DNA from: Stromatinia cepivora
Taxonomy: Eukaryota > Ascomycota > Leotiomycetes > Helotiales > Sclerotiniaceae
NCBI GenBank assembly: GCA_014898415.1
Contig: RCTD01000031.1
Coordinates: 124,001 to 188,000, forward strand
DNA: 64,000 bases
Direction: 5' to 3'
The notes below the pieces were generated by a model. The model made no database searches and was not told the DNA's origin. It was given only the letters and a program-made list of their open reading frames with translations. Both the position numbers and the translations under genes were made by a program. Below, one piece after another: positions 46,325 through 59,963 of this stretch (position 1 is its first letter; each line of letters begins with the position of its first letter).

Positions 46325-46792
46325 CGTGAAGGCAAATAATATGTATATGCTACTATGATAGATGTATAAGATGGAGTTTGGTAGATTGAGGGGGCGAGAG
46401 CGATATCTAAGATGAAAGTACGAGACTCTTATAAGGTAATTTGAAACTGGGTTCCTCCTTACATTCTATAACTTCATAATTACTATCGAATTGCAATATG
46501 GAGTAGGTGTAGTATACTAAAGTGGATAATAGTAGCAAGTCTTTTGGACACTCGATATCATATCGAATATCATGTGGCTCTTTGGTAGTGGTAGGATCCG
46601 AGATAAATCGAAGTTCTTCAAACTCCGAAATCTATGCTAGAATGTGTGTGCTGTAAAGATAGTCATCAAGCGAATATCAATTCTGGGTCAAACTTCACTT
46701 TCAAAATTGGAACAATAAGATGAGGTACAACATACGATGTGCAAGTTTAGGAGACGAGTAAGGCTCGGCGGTGTTCAATATTGAGAAGCTCT

Positions 46793-48354
46793 CTACACCC
46801 GGAACGCAACCTTTACCCCATTCCTACTTTCCGTCAAAGCTTTGACTAACCCTACATATTCCTTAACAGGATCTCTATTTTCAATCATGGTAAACTCTCG
46901 TGTGAGTCTAACTAAGAGATATATCGATTGCGTGAGCACCTGCTGTTGAGCGGGACAGATTCTTGGCCCGCCGAGAAACGGTACAAACTCCCATTGAAAC
47001 TGTTTTTTCGGATCAAACCATCGGTGGGGTTTAAATTCGTTGACATCTTCCCCCCAGATATCTTGGTCATGATGAAGACCCCACAGATTCAAAGCAACCA
47101 CTATTCCCTTTTCCACAAAGATAGGGGATTTCCCAGATGGGCCGCCACCTGTTGGGAGAACGGTATCTCGTGTTGCAGTCCGGTAAATACGTCCAGACGG
47201 CCCTTGGTATCTTAAAGTTTCGAACAGCACGTATTTAAATAACTGAAGAGATTTGAGGACCTCGAAGGTTAACGGTCGATCTCCCAGTGCTAAGCTATCG
47301 GCTCGTAGCTGTGTCCAAATATCTGGATTCCTCGCAAGGTGAAAAAGCGTATTCGAAAGCATGACCGCGGTTGTATCACGAGCTGGTATAAGACATTTAA
47401 GACTTGGAATCGGAGTGCGACGGGATCCCGAATCTGCTTGGCCATTTCTAACAGAAGAATATACCGCGTAGGGTGTTGTGCATTTGTATCCGCGGCCACA
47501 ACTTTCGAACCAGAATTTTCGGTCTCTTTTAACGCTCTCTCAACATGAACATCAATATAGGAGTGAACTCTTCCGCAAGCTTTCTTCTAGCTCTTGTCAA
47601 AATTATGTAGGAACCGCTGGAAGCTGGAGAGTAATCTTCGTTTTCCCACTCCGGCTAGTGAAGCATCGAATGCCGCAAGTATCTCTGCTGAGTTATTTGG
47701 ATCATCCTCCAACTGAGAATCAATTGACTCTCCTAACAAAAACTCTGTAGCTGTGTCAAGAAACTATACGTTGGTTTGCATGCACTGGTGTGTAAGCGTG
47801 CTAAGAAATAGTACCAATTTGCGTAAAGGGACCTGGAGGTCAATGGTAGACCCCTCTCCAGGAATCATATCAATCAGCCTATCCACGTGTCTTCCCATAG
47901 ACTCAACATCTGAGACCTCAGCCCTTGAAAATGTAGGTCGAACAAGCTCTCTAGCGTGCTTCCATTCGGCGCCATTCATAAAAAATATGCCCTGGCCGAA
48001 GAAAGGGGTAGAATGTGTGGTAGAGGCTTTACCCCAGTCTTGGAAGGCGATTGAAGTGACTTGTTGGAAGTTGCGTGCCTCCATTGTATTGATGATTTTT
48101 ACGCCTAAGAAATGTTCCTCCCATGTTTTTCCGTACAAACCAAAATGGTCCATATACAAATCCATTAGGCTGCCATTTTTGGTGGCGCCTGTTCGAGCTT
48201 TCACGAGCTCAGGCTCTTTAGCGTGAGGATATGAGGCAGGAGGTTCGCAGCCATGTTGATTGATTGCCTTCCGAGCTGCTCTGGACGAGGCTATCCGTTG
48301 AGAGACGTAGGTGAGTAGGATGAGGGGTAAAATGTAGACAAGTGTAGCCAACAT
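46793..48354 (-). pseudogene. Cytochrome P450 (CYP52-like), broken
   Basis: Exon 1 runs 48354-47815, with an N-terminal membrane anchor (MLATLVYILPLILLTYV), and joins over a 51-nt intron (GTACTA...ATAG) to exon 2 at 47763 (LDTATEFLLGES). P450 landmarks follow: I-helix PARDTTA, K-helix ETLR, FKPHRW, and the heme loop FLGGPRICPAQQQ with its Cys ligand, down to the stop at 46793. The gene has two lesions: an in-frame TAG at 47587-47589 (minus strand), where the context suggests a former Trp codon, and a one-base loss near 47390-47396 just before the I-helix. The changed heme-loop Gly (PAQQ for LGQQ) is also unusual. It is divergent from the UstYa-type gene, and a decayed metabolite locus is inferred. 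Confidence 0.85.
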
Positions 48355-49024
48355 CTTGAGATCTTGGGCGTTGATCGATGAAAGGTACAACCAATGGTGA
48401 AATCCGAGCTTCCACGGAAAGCGTACAGATAATAAAATCTTGTCAAAACAAGGATCGTGGGCTTGGGCGTTTCTTGAAGGGATTGGGAAGGGTAAGTTTA
48501 GTCACGTGGGTATCATCTATGTGTCGTTTGATGAGTTAGCCTAGCAAATTCGACACCGTGCAGAAACAAATCGAAAAGCCTACAGAGCTACAATGCTAGA
48601 AAATTGGGTGGACCCTTGTTAGGCTGTGTAATCTGTGTCTTGAGGATTTGCTTTCCGATTTACAACGGTATGTGTGATTATTTTATCTGACCTGCCCTTC
48701 TCGGCTATCGACGGGGGTATGCCGAGTGATGGTAGGCTGATATCAATGCATATTGCATGACATCGCCAGTGCGCCACAAACACATCTGCAGTTGGTATAG
48801 AAGTAGGTAAGATTCTGCATAATCAGAGGCTGGGTGCAGATGTCACATCAAGCAACTCCGTCTTATTCTCTGTCGAAATGCGGTGCAGAAATGGGCAGGC
48901 CGCTTTAACCATGACAGAGCGAGGTAATATGCAATATTTATTCGGTTGGGCGTGTCGCAGAGGCGAAGGCTCTTTATAAGTTTCGCTTGACGCATGTAGT
49001 GATAAAGCACCAAGTCTTACTAAA
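48355..49024. promoter_or_regulatory. Divergent promoter of the P450/UstYa pair
   Basis: The 670-bp spacer separates the two start codons and would have driven both genes. Unlike the DNA to the right of 49.9 kb it is not AT-extreme. No binding site is asserted. Confidence 0.4.
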
Positions 49025-49915
49025 ATGGCTTTTCAAAAGTACAAGCTTATACAGGAAGATGACATAAATCCGGGCATTGACACTTTTCTATATCTCGATT
49101 TGCAGCGACGGCTTCGTCTCTTCAAAGGAGTCTCTTTCGCTCTTGGCATTGCCCTCTCATTCTCGCTGTTTTTCAACACACTATGGGTTCACCAGACCTT
49201 GCAGTCGGTCCCGACACCCACAATTACACCAACCAAATACAGTATGCCCCCAAGATCTATTCAATACTGGTTTGTTTGCTAATAAATCCCGCAGCTGGTC
49301 TTGTGCGAAATATCTCAACTCCATTTATCATCGACAATTTATATACAAATGAGAATCGAACCGTCGTAGATGTAGCTTGGAGGTTCCCAGATCTTGATTC
49401 GGAAATCGGACTCGTAGCCTTGTTAGATGAGTACGCCGAGTCAAAGGGGCTACTTCCGGCACAGCGCTGGCCCTGGGATCACTCGAAGGGCATCTACATT
49501 CTGAATGGTTTCCACAATCTTCACTGTCTTGTTAGTATAACCTTAGCTAAAACATTATCCTGCTGACAAACTTTTGGAGCATCTTGTTCGCGGCCTAGTT
49601 CTAGAGGCGTACGACAAAGTACCTCTAATATACCCATTCGAGCATTGCTTAAACGTGCTTCGTGAAGAGGTTATGTGCAATTCCGATGACACTCCAAGAT
49701 ATACCGGTCGACTTAACTCTGAAAAAGGAAAGGAACATCCAACATCTGGAATTGGTTAGACCAGGATGTGTAACGATTGGGGAAAACTGAGGAGTTGGGC
49801 TGTAGCGCATTCAGGCTGCTTCCGAGCTATAAATGAAAGTACTCCTAATTTCCCCACTATTGAACGTTACAAATTTTGTCCGGATGGGATGAATTATTCT
49901 TTTCCAACACCCTAA
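49025..49915 (+). pseudogene. UstYa/DUF3328-family oxidase, interrupted by a premature stop
   Basis: Exons 49025-49241, 49295-49530 and 49580 onward, with introns of 53 and 49 nt (GTATGC...CGCAG; GTTAGT...GGAG). A cytosolic N-tail and one TM helix (about 37-55, SFALGIALSFSLFFNTLWV) precede the UstYa domain. Both HxxHC-type motifs are present: NGFHNLHCL near the end of exon 2 and FEHCLNVLREEV in exon 3. At 49757-49759 a TAG interrupts the frame. Homologous-looking sequence (MCNDWGKLRSWAVAHSGCFR) continues in the same frame to the next stop at 49913-49915. UstYa-type proteins catalyse oxidative cyclisation in fungal RiPPs and related metabolites (family knowledge). No precursor peptide gene was found in this window. 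Confidence 0.8.
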
Positions 49916-50588
49916 CTGAAGACGACATACACCGCACAGTTGTCAACTGAGGAATTGTTACAAGAGATTAGCATCATCGTAAGCGGGACAATAGTTAAAT
50001 TTATCATGACTCTGATTTATGGTCCTAAGGTTCTAGAATAAACATCCTGGATATCTCAAAATTAGAAATCCTAATATTTTTTTAAACGGCAAATTACTCT
50101 TATGTCTCTCAAATTGACTCTATTTTACTTTTATACTCTTTATATTCTATTTTTTATAATAATTCTGAATTTATAATCAAAAGTAAATAGAATGATAGAA
50201 TGATAGAATGATAGAATGATAGAATTATCATGACGGTGGTAGGGGCCTTAAGTAATATAATGATATTTTACGAAATAGGAAAGAAGGTGCTAGAAAGAAC
50301 GTCAATTATATAATAAATAGATACCTAAAGTATTTATATAGATTAATTAAAAACAGATAATAAATTTATAACAATATTCTTCTTTTTCGAAAATAGATTT
50401 ATCTTTAAATCATTAATAAGATTATAACAAAATTTACTTATTAAATTCAAAATCCCAACTTTTGAATGTAATGAAATTATTCTTTGGTTTTTTAAAATTG
50501 TTTTAAAAACTGTAATATATTTTTTTTAGTTATATAAATTATATTTTCTTTTGTTTTAATAATTATTAATATTGATAGTAATAATATT
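49916..50588. other. Transition into AT-rich DNA
   Basis: GC content drops sharply from about 50050 on. An ATGATAGA repeat occurs at about 50190-50225. No gene or domain relic was recognised. Confidence 0.5.
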
Positions 50589-50898
50589 TATCACGGGATA
50601 GTATGACTACAGAGCACTTTCAGGGATCGGGGAATAGATGGTACATGCGATTAATAGAGGAAAAGAATTGAATGATTTGCCCTTGATTATATGAATCAAG
50701 AGTTGTATATATAAAACAAATGAGTGATTATCTAATTGATATATATCTTAATTAGATTAGATCTTTGTTTATTAGTATATCAGGATCATCTTATCAATCG
50801 GAGAGATTGATAAGGGCTAGAAGATCCTTCATTCCGATTGGAAAGCATACCCTTTGATCCTTCGTAGGATACAGGGGATCACAGGGCTTTCCGTGACA
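50589..50898. mobile_element. LTR of a retrotransposon, probably solo
   Basis: 310 bp bounded by TATCACGG and CCGTGACA (one mismatch as inverted termini, the expected TG/CA having one transition) and flanked on both sides by ATATT (50584-50588 and 50899-50903), which fits a 5-bp target duplication. Base composition is near-normal, unlike its flanks. A perfect stem-loop CTTATCAATC...GATTGATAAG lies at about 50792-50816. It could also be the 3' LTR of the gypsy relic to its right, the matching 5-mer being then coincidental. Confidence 0.6.
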
Positions 50899-53800
50899 AT
50901 ATTATATCTGAATAATTCAGAATTTATAATAATGGTTCTGGTTTTTTTTGCATATAGATAATAATATTCGATTAATATTTTTTTATTCTTTTTTAGATCA
51001 ATTATTAATTGTTAGATAGAAATATAATATTTTTATTTAATTTGATAATAATAATTGTTTTTGTTATGATTATCGAATATTTCTTTGAAAATCCATTTCT
51101 GTATTGATTTCTCTTTATCTTTTTTTTTCAAATATTTTATTCCTTGTAATTTTTGATTTTGATTTGTTGATTGTTAATTATTTTTGAAAACAAAATACCG
51201 AATAAATTAATATCAAAAACGAATAATAAAATACTAAAAGGATTCAAATATTCTTTAACAATTTGATTAAATAAAATCGATAATAAATTTTCAATATTTT
51301 ATAAAGATTAATTTATTTATTATTTAATTTTTTTATTTTATAAAATATTTTTATAGTTTTTATATTAATATAAATCTTTTGTTTTTATATATTATAATGA
51401 ATTTGATTTGTTTTTGTTTGTAAATTCCTTATAAAATATAATTTATTAGGTTTTATATAGATATATAAATTGAATTTGTAATTCATAAAGAAAAAATGAC
51501 AATTTGTTATTTCCAATATTAAATTGTTAAAGATAAATTTAATTAATAATAATTATTTTATCCAATTGTTTTAATAAAAATTGATAAATATATATAAATA
51601 TTGTTTTAAAATCGAATTGATTTGTTTTATTTATTTATCGATTTAAGAATAAAAAATAAAAGAATATCTTAAAGTTATATTTAGAATTCTGATATAAATT
51701 GGATATTTCGATTTAAAATAATATTATTTGGAAGATTATATAAAGTATAAATACAATTAATAAAGATATTAATTAGTTTTTCTATTATTAATAATTTTAT
51801 ATTTATAAAGTATTTTATTTTCATTAATTTATAGATAGTTATTAATATATATTTGTATATAAAATTATAATATTTATAATTTAATAAAGATATAATATAA
51901 TCAATCGAAATATTTAATCAAATTTTGAATGAAAAAATAATAATTTTAGGAATTTAAAAAAAGAAGTTTTTAATGACTTTGTTTATATATATAATTTGTA
52001 TATTGGAATATAAATGTTTATTTTTTGATGTATTTATAATCATCAATAATTTCAGAAGATTAAATTAATAATCTTAGTATATTCTGAATAATTGATTAAT
52101 CTAAAGGAATATATTTTATATATAATTTATATTTTTAATTTATTATCAAATGGTATTTATAATTTCTTTTGAAAAAAAACTTTATAATTCTATATAATTA
52201 TTTATAAAAATTTATAGAATTCTTTTAATTATTTGATAATAAAAGGATTTTCAATTATTGAAATTAATTATTTTATTATATTTAATCTAGAATATATAAT
52301 ATTAATGAGTTTATTGATAGATTTATTTTTTAAGGAGAATATTCAATCAATTATTATTAAAAAGATTTCGTTTATAAATTCTTTATATAATTCTATATCG
52401 AATTTATTGATAAATAGAACAATATACTCTTTATTTTTTTAAATATTTACTATTCAAATTAAAAATATTCAATTGATCTTTATAACAATAATTCAATATA
52501 TCTAATCAGATTACTTTGAATTCTGATCAATAGATAATTTGAAAATTATATTGAAAAAGAAATTTTGATTATTTTATTTATTATTGATTCAAAACTTTTA
52601 TTATTATAAAATATTTTAAATTCTTATAATTTATAAAAAATTTGAATTTTTATTAAAATCTTTATAATTCTGATTGTTATTCTTTTATCGATTTGATTAT
52701 AATTAACAACTCCTTATTATAAATCTTATAATTATATTCAATTATTGAATATTTAAAAAAGAAATAAATTATTAATTATAAAATATTATTATTATTATAT
52801 TAAAAAAGAATCTTTTTCGAAATCCAATCCGAAATATTTATTTTTAATATTATTTTTTTATTATAATCAAAGTATATTAACTTCAGAGTATTTATAAAAG
52901 CTTTTTTAAATCTTTCAAATATAAATTTATATATATATTTTTTATTATTATATAATATCTTTTTATAATAAATCATTAAATGATTAATAAATCTTAAAGA
53001 AATCTTTTATAAATTATTCCAAAAAATTTATAAAATTAAAAAATCGTTATAAATCTTTAATTAATAATAATTATTCCTAAAAAATAAGAATCTTGATTTT
53101 ATCTTTATTTATTTTTATATTATTAATTATAATTATTAAATCTAAATACTTTATTAAGATCGTTTCGAATTTGTATTTATTGATATTTATTTATAAATCA
53201 GTATTTTATAGTTTTTGGATAATATTGTGAATATATTTTTAATATTGATTTTTATTTGTAGAATATATTAAAATATTGTTGAGATATATAATATAATCTT
53301 TATTCGATTTATTAAATAATATATAATTAATATAATATTAAAAAAAGATAAGGGTATTATAAAAATCAAAAGATATAATTAAAGATTCAAATAATTCAAA
53401 TTGAATAATGAAAATAGTTTTCTATTTATCGTTTTCTATAATATAAAGTTTATTGAAAATTGTAATAATGTTTAATTTAGAATAGATTTTTGTATTATAT
53501 AAAGTATTTAATATTTTCTTGATAATTGGTAACGGATATCGGTTTTTAATGGTAATATTATTCAATTTGTAATAATTTTGATAGATCTGGATTTTTTTGT
53601 TTGATTTAGTAGTTAAAAATAATAATATAATATTATATAAATATAATTCTTGAATAAATCCTTTAAATAAATTATTATTGATCTATTTATAAATGATTTT
53701 TAATTCTAATAAGGGCAATAATTGATTCTTAAAATATAACGATTCTTTTCTAGATATTAATTCAATTTTATAATCTCAAATATAATATGATAGTAATTGA

Positions 53801-54188
53801 TCTATATATTATAATAAAAAAGCAAATAATTTATCTTTAAATTAAATAGAAAGTTTTTTCCTAATTTGAGTATCATTAAAAAATGATTTATTGTCAAAGA
53901 ACTTCTCAATATTTGGTTTTGTTATCTTTCAAAGATTTTCTGAGAAATAATAATAATAAACGAAATCATATAATTTAAAAGGAATCTTTATTAATATTTC
54001 AATTAAATTGTTTTTTCTATATAATATATCCTTGAAGTTTTATTCTTAAAGTAATAATATCAATATCATTTTATTATTTATAATATTCTTTATATTCTTT
54101 CTTCTTTTTTATTATATTAATTTCTTCAATAAGAAAATTATATAAAACAATTTCTTTTGTTTTATATTAAAGAATATAATATCATTTT
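50899..54188 (-). mobile_element. RIP-degraded Ty3/gypsy retrotransposon relic
   Basis: About 3.3 kb of extreme AT content with stops in every frame. On the minus strand at about 53475-53560 it still reads TIKNRYPLPII followed by KLNIITIFNKL, the start of the Ty3/gypsy reverse transcriptase (fingers/palm region). Downstream on that strand FELFESLIISFDFYNT fits the next block. Other domains could not be recognised. The two 61- to 70-codon open frames inside are AT-rich chance frames. Confidence 0.65.
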
Positions 54189-54354
54189 TGTTAACTTTTG
54201 GTGCAGGAAGTAGTAGTATTGTTGATTATATAGATTGAACTAAGGATCTATTATTTTAGTAGAAATAAAATTGAGGTTATTCCCAAATATAATTTATATA
54301 CCATTATAATCATATAATTTCAATTCTAATTCTATAATGGCTTCATTTCCAATA
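54189..54354 (-). repeat. Copia LTR A (3' LTR of the outer element)
   Basis: 166 bp, TGTTAACTTTTGG...TTTCCAATA; aligns base for base in length with LTRs B and C. The terminal CAATA in place of CAACA is a C-to-T change at CpA. Confidence 0.85.
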
Positions 54355-54481
54355 CTCCCCTATTGAGAATATTCTATTCGATCCTTCTAGACTACTAATC
54401 CTAACATTTTCTTGAATCTTTCGAAAACAATCTTTGCATAAAGCTTTATCATTCTATCGACAATTATATTATATATATTGA

Positions 54482-54647
54482 TGTTGACTTTTGGTGCAGG
54501 AAATAGTAGTATTGTTGACTATGTAGATTGAACTAAAGATCTATAATTCTAATAAAAATAGAATTGAGGTTATCCCCAAATATGGTTTGTGCATCATTGT
54601 AATCTTATAATTTCAATTCTAATCCTATAATAATCTTATTTCCAATA
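54482..54647 (-). repeat. Copia LTR B (3' LTR of the inner element)
   Basis: 166 bp, TGTTGACTTTTGG...TTTCCAATA, adjoining the polypurine tract on its right. Confidence 0.88.
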
Positions 54648-57600
54648 CTCCCCTATTAAGGATATCCTATTCGATCCTTCTAGATTACTAATCCTAATAT
54701 TTTCTTGAATCTTTCGAAAGTAATCTTTGCACAAGACTTCGTTATTCCATCGGTAATTATATTATATATATTGATATAACTAATAGCGATTTTCTTTTTT
54801 TTTATTAAATCCCTAATAAAATAATAATTGATATTTATATATTTGAATTGTTCATATAAATATAGATTCTTAATTAAAGCTAAAATATTTTGATTATTAT
54901 TAAATATTTAAATTATATTTCCGTTCTTTCCAATATAATTTGATTTAAATAGATCTTTAAGTATTTGTATAATCTATTTCTTTTGTTTGATGAATATTGT
55001 TATTGTAATATATTCTGATTTTGTATTAGAGATAATTACAAACATTTATTTCTTGTTAATTCATAATATAAAGTCTCTATAGAATATTACAATTCTCTTT
55101 AAAACATTTTTCTGGTTATATTTGTTATTAATCTAATTTGTATCTGTATATACTTTTATTATATTATCAGATATATTGTATTCTTTATAGATATCAGATT
55201 ATATTCCTTTTGATCCGAACTATAGCTTTTATTTGATTATTGATCGTAGATATCGCATCAGATTCTTCAAAGCTATAGTATAATGTTTTATTGGTTTTGT
55301 TATAAATTATAAAAATCTTTTAATTGAGAATGTTATATCTAATCAGGTATATATTATTGGATGAATTACATTTCCTATTCGTTGTTGATATTCGTTCATA
55401 TCTATTAGTTCATTATCATCGATTGTTGGTTGGAAATGGGTATAATCTATTATTGGTAGTTTTTTGGTTTGATATTATTTATATGTAATATTATATTTGA
55501 TTAATATAATATCAAGATATTCTTTTTGATTTATAATTAATATATATATTTTTCTATTATAAATAATTCTAATATTTAGGATCTTATTAATCTTTTTTAG
55601 ATTCTTAATGTTAAAACGGATTGATAGCTTTTCATTAAATTAAATGATTTGCGATAATGTGTATAATGCAATAACGATATTGTCGATATATATCAATAAT
55701 ATTATATTACGGTCTTTGGATGTATATAGATATAGATTCGCTAAACTTTGTATAAAATCTATATTTAAAAGCTCTTTCTTCAATAGTAAATTTTAGTCCC
55801 TTTTAGCTTGCTTCAATCTATATAGGCTTTGTAGAGTTTATAGTATATATCCCTTTTTGATTTTGATACCTTGGAATAATTCGAGATAGATTTCTTTTTT
55901 CAAATATAATTCAATAAAAACATTTTTGATATCGAAATATGAATATTCCAAATTTTCTTTTGTAATGATAGCTAGGAATAGTTTAAATATATCTAGTTTT
56001 ATTATTGATACAAATATTTCATTATAATTCTTTTCTAGTACCTAATTGAATTCTCAAATTATTAATCTTACCTTAAATCATTCTACCTTGTTATCTTTAA
56101 TCTTAATTGTAAATATCTATTTCGTCAAAACTAGATTATTTCCTTTAAGAAATATATATTCTTCCTAAGTATCATTTTGAATCAAAGATATGATTTCCTT
56201 TTGGATAACTTCCTTTCATTTTTCAGAATATTTTCGATTCGATATTGCTTCCTTATAAGTTTTTAATATTTTGATTCCCAGAATTTCTTTAGCTGGATAT
56301 ACTATATCTTCTATATTATTTATATCTATCAACGAAATCGTGAAATCTAAAACAATCTTGTTTTTGATATAAAAGTCTATTTTATAAATAATTGAAATTG
56401 TAATTATAATATATTCTATACTTTCTTGAGTTTTGGTCTATATAGATATCATAATCAATATTCTTATAATCTTGTTTTCCTATTCTTCTTTAAGATCTTG
56501 TTCTATATTTCTTTTCCGTTTTCATATTAAATACCTTAGGAATTCATCTTCAAAATCCATTTCATCCTTTTACTCGATTTCAAATGATTATAGATTTACT
56601 TTGCTTTTTGATCCTATTGAAATAAATTTATTAATAAAATTTAAAATAATCTTAAATTTTGCTTCCGGTATAGATTCAGAGTTTGCAGAAGTTGATTTTT
56701 GGGCTGGATCCTTTAAAATAATAGATTCAATAATTAAAGTATTTTTGGAAAAAGATTTTTGATTTGTTTTCTGGATATTGTTATTTTTATTTTCATTATA
56801 TATTAATATTGATATATCTAATTTATTTGGTTTTAATTCGATAATTGAAATGCTTAGTATAATCATTGAACTCGATATAATATCTATTGGAGAGAATACT
56901 TGAAACGAAAGTAATACAGGTATTGCATTTAATATTGAAAATGGAGAAAATACCTTGTTTGTTATCGATCTATTATAAGGTTTTTGATTTGGTTTTATAT
57001 TCTTTATTTCTTATAAATCTGATTTATAATTTTTTAATTTAAGATTCAAATTTTTTTCTTGATAAGATTTATCTATGATTATTTTGTTTGATCGAAATAT
57101 ATAATTTAATTCTGGAGAATATATTTTGATATGTTTGTTTGTAATTTTTAAGTATCCTAGGAATACATTGATTCTTGAAGTATTCTACAATTTATCATAT
57201 CTCTATCCTTTCAGAATAATCTTAGGATTGATATAAATATAACATTTGTTTTCTTAGACTTTATACATTTTTATATCTAATACTATACTTGTAAAAACTT
57301 TTATAAAGAATCGATCTATTTCATTCATATTAGGATCAATATTAATACAATTTCTGAAATAAATATTATATTTTATAGCTTTATTCTAAAATTCTAATAA
57401 TAATTCAGTTTCTTTTAGTATTACTTTTATATCTATCTTTGTAATCTTTATATTCTGTTTTGCAAATTCATTTTGATATAAAGAAACAATTATTATAATT
57501 TTGGATTGTATGCCTAATAACTATTTATAAATAATTTATAGAAGTTCCAATATATTATCAATCCTAATTGTAATAATCTTTTTTTCAGTAATTAATTCTA

Positions 57601-59797
57601 TCTTCTTTTTCCAAGTTTTCAATATTTGAATTGTATCATCTTTTTGTTTAAATAATATGATTCAATTTACTCTTATACAACTATTAATGATTAATATGAA
57701 ATAACGATTCCCTCAAATCGATTTTGGGAATAATCCTACAATATCGAAATGTATAAATTCGAGTCTCTTTGATTTGTACAGACTCAATTGCTTCGGAATA
57801 CGATTAGTCATCTTAATGAATATATATACTTTGCAGATATCTAATTCAATTGAAATCTTTATCGACTTAATTATATTGAATACTTTATATAGATTCTTGA
57901 TTTTATCTGGATTTAGATAATTGAATCTTCGATATTATAATAGATATCTCTCTTTCTTCTTAAATATTAATTCATTATCGATACCTTTGATATTATCGAT
58001 TATCTCTAAAAAGAAGCCTTTTTCCTGATCATTTTGATATATACTAAAATAGAAAGTTGTATTCTCATATCCTTTGATTATATATAAAACCATGTATATT
58101 CCATTTTGTATTCTAATATAAATGATTTTCTTATTATCCTTTTTGAAATATATATAATAAAAGTTGAATTCCCCTTATAATCTTGTTTCACAAATCCTTT
58201 TTCCTAATAGCAAATTTACTCCTAACCCTAATATATATAATATATTTGAAAATAATATCTTAAAATTATCTTTGTATATTATATCCATTAAACCCTAATA
58301 ACAACAATATATTATTCCCCTATTAACCTTTATCCTTTATTTAATAATAAATTCTATTGATTTAAATAATAAAGGTTGATTAAATATATATAAAAAAGCG
58401 TTTATATCGATATACTATTTATTAGAGGAAGCTTTATTAATAATTTCCTTTATCAAATTGTAATCTTCCTTTATTATATCCTTAATATCAGAATCTGATT
58501 CAAAGATATTATTAGTAGGGTATACTTAATCTTTTTATTGAAATAAACCTTTTTCGAATTTGATAATCCCTTTTTCCTTTAATAATAAAGATAATTGTAA
58601 AGGAATTTATTGGTTCGTATTAAATACAAATAGTTTCGTATATAATAATCTTTTCTTTGATATAAATCACAAATATTATTTGGGGTTTCGAAATCTGGTT
58701 TTTGATGTTAAAAAGTATACCTAGATCCTTTCGCAATTTGCATTAATTTTGATCCATCTTTAAGACGAAGTTCTTTAGTCTATAAATACTTGATCTTATT
58801 ATCAATACTAAAGCTGATTTGGATATCCAATATATCTATTACTCTTTGATAATCGATTGGAAGATTATGTATTAAAATCAAGAATAAGATAGTATCTTAA
58901 TATACTAATCAATAGCTTTCGTTTGCAACTTCTAGTTTCCTTTTGTATTCTTTCAGTTTATCCCAAATTTCGATAATGGTTATATCGGGATAGGTATTGG
59001 ATTGGAATTTGAAGTTCTAAATCATCGTTATATATATATTGGTTATAATTGTACTAACTCTAATATATTTTGATTTAAAATATCTCTAAAGTATATATAT
59101 TATTGAATATTCATTAATAAAGATTTCATTGTTATTATTGAATATTATGTAAATATATAATAATACATTCACTTCGTTCTTTAAGTATTCCAATTTCAAC
59201 TTAATATTATAATATACACGATCATTGATCTCGTAAATAAATACTATATTGAATCCTGCAATCTATATATATTTGTTTAATATTTAATCAATTATATAAA
59301 ACCATTCTTTTCTTTTCAATTATATCTTCATTTGTCTAAACCATCGTTCATAATTATTTTGATCGAACTTCGAAAGATTATTTGATTCTGATATTGTAAA
59401 GGTTTTTTGCTATTTGATGAGTATCGAAAATAGTCTTCAGATTTTTAAGACAATCTTAAAAAAAAAGATATACAACAAATAAATTCAAAATAATAAAGAA
59501 ATATAAAAATAAAACAATAAAAGAATTCGTAAGATTGTATTATAATGTATTTTCTTATAATTATACGAATTTGCTCTTCGCCTCTACTATAATTCTGTAT
59601 CGGCACTATACAGACTGCTCTCTGCTCTGGCCTATGATGTTATGAATTATAAGCTATATTATCGTATTTCAACTCTACTTCAATAATATTATATAAAAAC
59701 TCTGATTTTTACTCTATTCCATCTTTATTAACTATATTAATCCTTTTTCGATTTGCTTTGCTTTCTAATTATTATTGTACAATTGGATTTTATAATC

Positions 59798-59963
59798 TGT
59801 TGACTTTTGGTATAGAAAGTAGTAGTATTGTTGATTATATAGGTTGAATTAAGGATCTATAATTCTAGTAGGAGTAGAATTGAGGTTATCCCTAAATATG
59901 GTCTGTGCACCATTGTGGTCTTGTGATCTCAATTCTAATCCTATGATGGCCTCATTTCCAACA
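59798..59963 (-). repeat. Copia LTR C (5' LTR of the inner element)
   Basis: 166 bp, TGTTGACTTTTGG...TTTCCAACA, the least mutated copy, with intact TGTTG/CAACA inverted termini. It is followed at once by the ATTGA duplication. Confidence 0.9.

Larger units (their letters stand above)
54482..59963 (-). mobile_element. Inner full-length Ty1/copia element
   Basis: 5482 bp with 166-bp LTRs at both ends (54482-54647 and 59798-59963) and a perfect 5-bp duplication ATTGA at 54477-54481 and 59964-59968. Removing it restores the outer copy's continuous sequence (...TATATATTGATATAA...), which matches the inner copy at 54770. On the minus strand, in the right order for copia, one can read integrase (FIHFDIVGLFPKS, about 57700-57760, with ITIRIDN near 57560), then reverse transcriptase (DIKNVFIELYLKKEIYLELF at about 55875-55933, SLYRLKQA, LLIYIDNIVIA with the YIDN codons at 55679-55690, and NLKKINKILNIRI). 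The polypurine tract complement CTCCCC lies next to LTR B. Many stops are present; the element is dead. Confidence 0.88.

Noticed and set aside
52233..52442. 69-codon ORF in AT-rich DNA
   Set aside because: Composition-driven chance frame in the gypsy relic.
56433..56866. Open frames of 92-109 codons in copia DNA
   Set aside because: Low-complexity Ile/Asn/Ser frames of AT-rich DNA within the inner copia; not a conserved domain.
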